Shown: in pieces, positions 58,202 to 64,000 of the stretch
Layout of the letters: each line of letters starts with the position of its first letter
Position numbering within the stretch: position 1 is the first letter of the stretch
NCBI GenBank assembly: GCA_029255685.2
Contig: CM055319.2
Coordinates: 39,628,530 to 39,692,529, forward strand
DNA length: 64,000 bases
Direction: 5' to 3'
Source: Silene conica
Taxonomy: Eukaryota; Streptophyta; Magnoliopsida; Caryophyllales; Caryophyllaceae
The notes under the pieces: generated by a model
Told to the model about the DNA's origin: nothing
The model's input: only the letters and a program-made list of their open reading frames with translations
Database searches by the model: none
Made by a program: the position numbers and the translations under genes

Positions 58202-58560
58202 TTATTCCTGCATCCTGGCAACAGCAAAAGGCGATACAAGACTTGGAACATAACTCTTCATGTCAATGAAACCTTCCCCTTTGAACCTGAAAAGCGGTGT
58301 GTACTTCTTAGGGGAACGATTTGGATCGACCAACCCTAGTTCTCGCTCTCCTAGTTGGACAAAAAACTTGCCATCCCTCGTAAAACAAACAGCACTACAA
58401 CAAAATCCAAGATCCAAGTCCCTGTAAACTCCAATATAATCAATCTGTCCACTTTCCTTCAGCATCGACACAGTGACATCACCCCGGGTCGTGATCCTGC
58501 TCATAGACAAGCACCGTCCCATACAACACAAGAATCTAACTGCTCATAGACAAGCACCTT
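58202..58560 (-). pseudogene. Captured F-box-associated domain fragment
   Basis: A minus-strand open stretch ending at a stop at 58202. Its readable part (GQIDYIGVYRDLDLGFC, FTRDGKFFVQLGERELGLVD, LFRFKGEGF, SYVPSLVSPF) matches the C-terminal beta-rich F-box-associated domain of plant F-box proteins, which picks substrates for SCF ubiquitin ligases. The SYVxSLVSP ending is typical. No F-box is present. The word TGCTCATAGACAAGCACC occurs twice in its upstream part (near 58500 and 58540), a small local duplication. A nested LTR element begins at 58568 and cuts the fragment from what lay upstream. Confidence 0.65.
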
Positions 58561-58567
58561 GCCCAAT

Positions 58568-59660
58568 TGATGCGTATTTGGGGTGATAATCAATAAAGAT
58601 AATCAACAAAAATACGGATGTTGCAGCGGAATAAAAATACTAATAAAATAATACAATCTTGAACGAATAAAGAACAAAAAGTAACCAAGAACGATGCAAG
58701 AAAGAACGATGGGTGGCCGGTGATGGTGGCCGAATGGTGGTGACGGCTGACGTGGCACGGTGGTGACCGGTGGCTGTCACGGTGGTGTTTCTTGAACGAT
58801 GTTCTTGAAGTTCTTGATTGATGAATCTTGATGACGTAATAAGGCACAGCACTTAATACTTGAAAGATTTGTGAAACGATTTAATGAATGAATTATGTAT
58901 GTCGATGGATAGGATAATTGATCAAACTCACACAGATATTCTCTCAATTATTTTGAAACTCACACAGATACTTCTGGGTTAAAGCTCACACAGATACTTT
59001 AGGGTTTTTTTGTAAGATAAACTTAACAAGAAAATTTGTTTATAATTTGATAATTGAATGAATCAAACTACATGGCTGCCCCCTATTTATAGGGTGGACG
59101 ATCAGCCCTACTATCCTACTCTTATTAAGGTTAGAATACCTTAATTTAATCTAATTAGAAAACCCTAATCCTACCTAGGTTCAAACAAATAGTTTGATTA
59201 GGATTAAGACTTCTATTCCTACACAAACTATGAATCCCATCACTAATAGGATTCCTTATTCTACTAGGATTGTGAATCCTACACACACTAGAAAACCTAA
59301 TCCTATTAGGATTATAAATCCTACAACAACTAGGATTCTTAATTCTACTAGGACTATGAATCCTAATTCTACTAGGACTACGAATCCTCTCACAACTAGG
59401 ATTCCTATTTAATTTAGGATTTCCTATTTGTACTAGGACTCTTACAAAGACTCCTACTTGGACTTTATAACACATTAGTCCTTATTTTAAACATAAAATA
59501 AACTAACTTCCTACACACAACCTAGATTTGGCCGTGTATTATACTCCAATGTCGAGTCCACGCGATCTTGAATATTGTATTGGACCCAAAATCGCACCCA
59601 TAGATTAAAGACCTCGTATTCTTGTTAAGGAGTAGGTCATAGGAAGATGCTCCCGCATCA
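58568..59660 (-). repeat. Protease-only element 3' LTR (1093 bp)
   Basis: It begins TGATGCGTATTTGGGG and ends CTCCCGCATCA. It contains an array of AGGATT/AATCCT palindromes at about 59200-59420. Its sequence TTTATAGG near 59088 could be a core promoter on one strand. Confidence 0.92.
59200..59420. repeat. AGGATT / AATCCT palindrome array (3' LTR copy)
   Basis: About a dozen short copies of (T)AGGA(T/C)T and AATCCTA alternate with 3-10 bp between them. They form inverted repeats such as AGGATTGTGAATCCT (59266-59280), AATCCTATTAGGATT (59299-59313) and AGGATTATAAATCCT (59308-59322). Confidence 0.85.
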
Positions 59661-60949
59661 CACTCTCCTTCTTTTCGAAAATTTGGCCTCAAATTTCGGT
59701 GTATGCTACCACCTGGATCAAAAACATATCTTCCAAGTTGAATTATCCTTGTAATAACAGGCCTAAGTATAGTTGTAGATTGATGATAAACCTTCTGGAC
59801 TCCATCCCACCATGGCTTACTTCGTCTTTCCAATACTCTCTTCCACAGTCCTTGTATTAATCGGTTACGAACAATAGGTTTTGTTGGTGCCATAGCAACT
59901 CCATTCCTACGGCTTCTAGGATTCAAACTCACTAATGGACTAAGCTTCTCGCCATGTATCCTCTCGCCACTCCCCTTGCTTTGCACAACCCTATTATGAT
60001 CACAATAGGTTGTTGTGGACATAGTTGCTTCATCTTGTACGATCAAAGAATTTGTATTCCACACTTGACTAGAATAATTACCATCACTTTTGGCAATAGT
60101 TAACGAATCAGGCGCGTTGATATGACGGTCTCTACCCATTATATTATTCATGGATTCCTTGATTAAGATAGGTAAAGAATCAGATTTAGTTTTAGTATTA
60201 CCGCCACTTACCAGTGGTTCAGAATTGATGATCTCATCTTCTTCCTTTGTTTTATCCCTTTGAAGATATGAGTCCTCTTTTGGACAGTCCTGTGGACTGT
60301 TCGTTTCTTCAACATCAGGTACCTCACGGCTATTCTTGCCTTCGCCAACTCCTACTTCCTCTACCTCCTTACCTTCTATAAACTTCTCCTCTACGTCTCT
60401 CTTAGGTTCTACCTTTTTCTTTGGAACCCATGGTTGAAGATCAAATATTGTCTTTCCTTTAGGTACGCTATAAACATTGGTCCTCCCATTGTGTTTCACC
60501 TTTCGATCAAACTGCCATGGTCTTCCCAATAAAATATGGCTAGCACTCATAGGAACAACATCACACCATATGTCGTCTTCATAAGGTCCAATTTTGAACG
60601 AAATTAAGGTTTGGTGTTTAACATGAATTCCTTCTTCCCCATCGAGCCAATAAAGTTTATAAGGTTGTTTCTTATCAATTTTGGGTAATTGTAGTTTCTC
60701 AACCGCCTCTATGGACACCAAGTTAGTACAAGAACCACTATCAATAATCATAGTACATACCTTATTCTTTATCTTGCATCTTGTACGAAAAATCCTCTCC
60801 CTTTGATCGTGGATCTCTTCGTCGGTCTCCATATGTAGGTTTCTCAATACCATCGTGATAAAAACTTTCCCAAGAACCGGTATAATAAAAATTAGACCAA
60901 GAGCCGAAGCTCTGATACCAATTTGATGCGTATTTGGGGTGATAATCAA
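59522..60949 (-). CDS. Retropepsin-like ORF of the non-autonomous element
   Basis: A minus-strand open reading region of up to 475 codons. A likely internal start is METDEEIHDQRERIF at 60832, because the first part lies in the LTR and primer region. The protease-like core shows TMIIDSGSCTNLVS, LPKIDKKQPYKLYWLD, DDIWCDVVPMSASHILLGRP and WQFDRKVKHNGRTN. This is the same layout as the protease of element B (IIDGGSCTN ... HLLLGRPWEFDR). An acidic, lysine-rich segment follows, then a basic tail without known motif, ending in the 3' LTR. No RT or integrase is present. If made, it would act as an aspartic protease or as a remnant of one. Confidence 0.7.
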   Translation of the reverse strand: MIITPNTHQIGIRASALGLIFIIPVLGKVFITMVLRNLHMETDEEIHDQRERIFRTRCKIKNKVCTMIIDSGSCTNLVSIEAVEKLQLPKIDKKQPYKLYWLDGEEGIHVKHQTLISFKIGPYEDDIWCDVVPMSASHILLGRPWQFDRKVKHNGRTNVYSVPKGKTIFDLQPWVPKKKVEPKRDVEEKFIEGKEVEEVGVGEGKNSREVPDVEETNSPQDCPKEDSYLQRDKTKEEDEIINSEPLVSGGNTKTKSDSLPILIKESMNNIMGRDRHINAPDSLTIAKSDGNYSSQVWNTNSLIVQDEATMSTTTYCDHNRVVQSKGSGERIHGEKLSPLVSLNPRSRRNGVAMAPTKPIVRNRLIQGLWKRVLERRSKPWWDGVQKVYHQSTTILRPVITRIIQLGRYVFDPGGSIHRNLRPNFRKEGECDAGASSYDLLLNKNTRSLIYGCDFGSNTIFKIAWTRHWSIIHGQI

Positions 60950-62016
60950 TAAAGATAATCAACAAAAATACGGATGTTGCAGCGGAATAAAAATACTAAT
61001 AAAATAATACAATCTTGAACGAATAAAGAACAAAAAGTAACCAAGAACGATGCAAGAAAGAACGATGGGTGGCCGGTGATGGTGGCCGAATGGTGGTGAC
61101 GGCTGACGTGGCACGGTGGTGACCGGTGGCTGTCACGGTGGTGTTTCTTGAACGATGTTCTTGAAGTTCTTGATTGATGAATCTTGATGACGTAATAAGG
61201 CACAGCACTTAATACTTGAAAGATTTGTGAAACGATTTAATGAATGAATTATGTATGTCGATGGATAGGATAATTGATCAAACTCACACAGATATTCTCT
61301 CAATTATTTTGAAGCTCACACAGATACTTCGGGGTTAAAGCTCACACAGATACTTTAGGGTTTTTTTGTAAGATAAACTTAACAAGAAAATTTGTTTATA
61401 ATTTGATAATTGAATGAATAAAACTACATGGCTGCCCCCTATTTATAGGGTGGACGATCAGCCCTACTATCCTACTCTTATTAAGGTTAGAATACCTTAA
61501 TCTAATCTAATTAGAAAACCCTAATCCTACCTAGGTTCAAACAAATAGTTTGATTAGGATTAAGACTTCTATTCCTACACAAACTATGAATCCCATCACT
61601 AATAGGATTCCTTATTCTACTAGGATTGTGAATCCTACACACACTAGAAAACCTAATCCTATTAGGATTATAAATCCTACAACAACTAGGATTCTTAATT
61701 CTACTAGGACTATGAATCCTAATTCTACTAGGACTACGAATCCTCTCACAACTAGGATTCCTATTTAATTTAGGATTTCCTATTTGTACTAGGACTCTTA
61801 CAAAGACTCCTACTTGGACTTTATAACACATTAGTCCTTATTTTAAACATAAAATAAACTAACTTCCTACACACAACCTAGATTTGGCCGTGTATTATAC
61901 TCCAATGTCGAGTCCACGCGATCTTGAATATTGTATTGGACCCAAAATCGCACCCATAGATTAAAGACCTCGTATTCTTGTTAAGGAGTAGGTCATAGGA
62001 GGATGCTCCCGCATCA
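60924..62016 (-). repeat. Protease-only element 5' LTR (1093 bp)
   Basis: The same length as the other LTR and about 99.5% identical by eye. It holds the second copy of the palindrome array (about 61556-61776). Confidence 0.92.
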
Positions 62017-62021
62017 CCAAT

Positions 62022-62280
62022 TTACAGAACAACAAACAGCTTGGTTTTAGAAAGTTCAACATAGGCTCGTATGGTAGATAAATTAGGAAACCAATAAACT
62101 ACAAGTATAATGGAGTGATAATTCACCTTTTCACACAAAGCAAACCAAATGTGGTTTAATTACACAAATTATGTGATTCATCAATGGTGGTATGGAAACT
62201 CATGTATGTAAGCTGTTTTGTCTCCTTAATGGTTTCTGCATGCAAGATGTTACAACTCTATAAGCATCATCACATCTGAG
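62022..62280 (-). other. CACTA interior, no recognised feature
   Basis: AT-rich sequence between the LTR element and the next gene-like segment. It may be intron or upstream sequence of the captured F-box-type fragment. Confidence 0.35.
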
Positions 62281-62775
62281 TCAATTTACATTGAACCACA
62301 AAAACATATACAAGATCAATCCATTAACCCTTGAATAACGAGGAATAAGGAATACCCATGAGACCATCTCATACAAGATTCCATGAACTTGATCACAAAA
62401 AATGAAAGCATGTCGAGGTGCGAAAAGAAAAAAGCAACTCACGATCACTATTAAAGCAACATCAGTTTTAATGTTGCCACAAGTATCTTGATTGATATTT
62501 GGACCATCTATACTTCCCTGCTCGATATCAACGGTTACCACAAAAGGCAGAAACGGGTATGAGTTTCCCATAGCATCGACGCTATCTGGGGTTTCTAACC
62601 GAGACCCGGATTGTGAATTGGTTGGTGCTGTGCCCATCCCTTTGGCTTCCTCAGTCAAGACCAAAATACGGCAAAATTCCTGATTCTGCAGATTATATGA
62701 ATATGAGCCCAATTTGGAGCATTTGAGGCACCATTTGTTTATTGAAGTCAAACATGAAAACACCCACAACTCCAC
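62281..62775 (-). pseudogene. Gene-like segment inside the CACTA element, unknown
   Basis: A minus-strand open stretch of 164 codons. The middle part (EEAKGMGTAPTNSQSGSRLE, TPDSVDAMGNSYPFLPFVVT, VDIEQGSIDGPNINQ) has protein-like composition and balanced base content, unlike the AT-rich surroundings. A CTGCAG acceptor-like site precedes NQEFCRILVL. It could be an exon of a captured host gene. No family recognised. Confidence 0.35.
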
Positions 62776-63548
62776 AAGTTGTTTTCTACCTTAAGCTAAC
62801 TTCAATTATTCACAATCTTATTCAAACATAATCCATCTGTAATCCCAATTGTCAACAACTTTGTTCTCTTAATTAGAATAATTAGTACAAGATGGTGATA
62901 CGCTATCATCAATGCACAATAATTTAATCTCGAATTCGATTAATTAATCAATATTTTACCACAATACGGCATACACAACTACCTCTACATTACCCATTAA
63001 GTATTTCAGTCATAGTAACTCTCACTTCATATTGATCTTTTCCCAATGCAAGGACAAGGCACTCTCACTTAATGATGCAGAGAACAATCATAACTTTAGG
63101 AAACTTCAGACCTTTAAAATGTTTGTTGTCAAAGAAAAGAAAGATAACAAAGAAAAAGACGACAGGGAAAAATACAATAAAAATGTCCTACCAGACATTA
63201 GCAACTCCAAACGCCCACACAACGCAGCAGTGATGAAGCTTCTCTTGACACAGTTTCACTTAAACATTCATAGACACCAATGCATAGTTTATTAAAAGCA
63301 ACATGAATACATATTAAAGATAATGTTCCACGCCTATCGGGCAAGAGTCAAATCAATCCTCAAATAAAAAGCTCCTATTAACCACAAGTTGAAATTGTAG
63401 TAGTGAATCAAACAACAACAATAGTGGGCGAAGCTGAAAATCAGCCTAATACCAAAACCCCCAAATCGAAATAAAGAGAAACCCTAATTTCGTTAATTGA
63501 AGCTGAATTTAACAAATTAAATAAGAAAAAGAAGTACGAATACTTACT

Positions 63549-63730
63549 TCAAGACGGAGAATCCACAATAATGCAAATAGAACAAGGAGAAGAACGAATA
63601 TTTAACAGAAACTCGAATTTATGCAAACCCTAATATGTAAGTCACTCAAAAAGTGAATTGTAGGGATGAAAAATTAGAGGACGAGTTTGTTTAATTTGAA
63701 TAATTAAGTGAAGGAGATGTGTTTATAAGG
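63549..63730 (-). promoter_or_regulatory. Likely promoter and first non-coding exon in the CACTA element
   Basis: On the minus strand a TATA-type CTTATAAACAC (complement of 63720-63730) is followed by a CT-rich leader with TTAGGGTTTGC. It then meets a strong splice donor, GTAAGT, whose first base is the complement of 63547. This is the normal layout of a plant promoter, 5' UTR exon and leader intron. It would drive transcription leftward through the gene-like segments. Confidence 0.5.
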
Positions 63731-63899
63731 GGATTTGCAGGTTTAAATGGTGAAATTTTGAAGGAATTATGAAAATGTTGAAAAAATTGTGAAAGGAAAG
63801 GAGAGAAAGATTGAAAAGAAGAATGAAAGACGACACTAACGAGGGTTTTATGTTTTGCGCATTTTTTTACAACAACAATTAACATCGCCTTACTTAAAT

Positions 63900-64000
63900 A
63901 ACTGATGTCCTTGATCAATTAATGTACATGGGTTGTCATTTAGTCTGATGTGCATTAAAATCAATACTTATGGACATCGGTTTGAAATAGAAACCGATGT
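63900..64000. repeat. CACTA right subterminal repeats (cut by window end)
   Basis: CTGATGTCC, TGTACATGGG, CTGATGTGCA, GGACATCGG and ACCGATGT. These are the same words as at the left end, in inverted sense. Confidence 0.85.

Larger units (their letters stand above)
58568..62016 (-). mobile_element. Non-autonomous LTR retrotransposon with a protease-only ORF
   Basis: A 3449-bp minus-strand element: LTRs 58568-59660 and 60924-62016 (1093 bp each), primer site TGGTATCAGAGC (complement of 60909-60920), polypurine tract (complement of 59661-59677, GAAAAGAAGGAGAGTG) and target duplication CCAAT (58563-58567 and 62017-62021). The interior is only about 1.26 kb. It encodes a retropepsin-like domain but no capsid, RT or integrase, so it must depend on another element. 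About five LTR differences were noted by eye (about 0.5%), so it is recent. The structure looks whole for this kind of element. Confidence 0.93.
56560..64000 (-). mobile_element. Large CACTA (En/Spm) transposon carrying gene fragments, right end outside window
   Basis: It starts CACTACTACGGAAACCC at 56560. Dense subterminal repeats of ACATCGG / CCGATGT and ACATC(A/T)GA / CTGATGT follow at 56580-56940. The same words appear in the opposite sense at 63900-64000 (CTGATGTCC, GGACATCGG, ACCGATGT), so the right terminus should lie just past the window. No transposase (TNP2-type) domain was recognised. The interior holds a likely promoter and leader (63549-63730), gene-like exons (62281-62775, 58202-58560, 57294-57377) on the minus strand and a nested LTR element (58568-62016). 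It is a non-autonomous, gene-fragment-carrying copy. It is related to the CACTA at 14631 by its terminal and subterminal words. Confidence 0.85.

Overview
The window is plant nuclear DNA, most likely from a eudicot with a large repeat-rich genome. Almost all of it is transposable elements nested inside one another. No complete host gene, tRNA or rRNA was found. The plant assignment rests on Athila and chromovirus LTR retrotransposons, tRNA-Asp and initiator-Met primer sites, an L1-type LINE, a TRIM element, and CACTA transposons that carry pieces of plant genes (a PURH/ATIC exon and an F-box-associated domain).

Layout. (1) 1-20721: a minus-strand chromovirus (element C) whose left end lies outside the window. 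An Athila element (3182-17274, TSD CCAGC) split its gag. A CACTA transposon carrying a PURH exon (14631-16680, TSD TGA) split the Athila 3' LTR. (2) 20722-22032 and 42131-44882: older LTR-type debris. (3) 22033-42113: a 5'-truncated LINE with a perfect 16-bp TSD, split by an 18-kb composite (22697-40683, flanked by ACCAT). The composite holds a minus-strand chromovirus derivative (element A) and a TRIM whose LTRs and interiors have been swapped, apparently by an inversion with breakpoints at two primer-binding sites. Inside it sits element B (27574-38492, TSD GTTTG), which later underwent a 4857-bp tandem duplication. (4) 44291-44843: a complete TRIM (TSD TTGTA). (5) 45373-55546: a young, near-intact Tekay-type chromovirus (TSD ACTAA). 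(6) 56560 to beyond 64000: a large CACTA element carrying gene fragments, an apparent promoter and a nested protease-only LTR element (58568-62016, TSD CCAAT).

The most unusual signals are short dyad-symmetric DNA arrays inside retroelements. The first is GGTCG-NN-CGACC. I count 32 copies in the Athila element and in one neighbouring repeat, always in groups, with starts exactly 21 bp apart. The second is a set of ten hairpins per Tekay LTR that share one 14-nt loop but have different, self-complementary stems. The third is an AGGATT/AATCCT palindrome array in the LTRs of the protease-only element. These may be binding or folding modules; no function is established. All retroelements are described as fossils.

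Relative ages come from by-eye comparison of LTR pairs. The Tekay element is the youngest (a handful of differences in about 2.7 kb). Element B and the protease-only element each differ by about 0.5%. The Athila element differs by roughly 2.5-3%. Element C must be older than the Athila element it contains.
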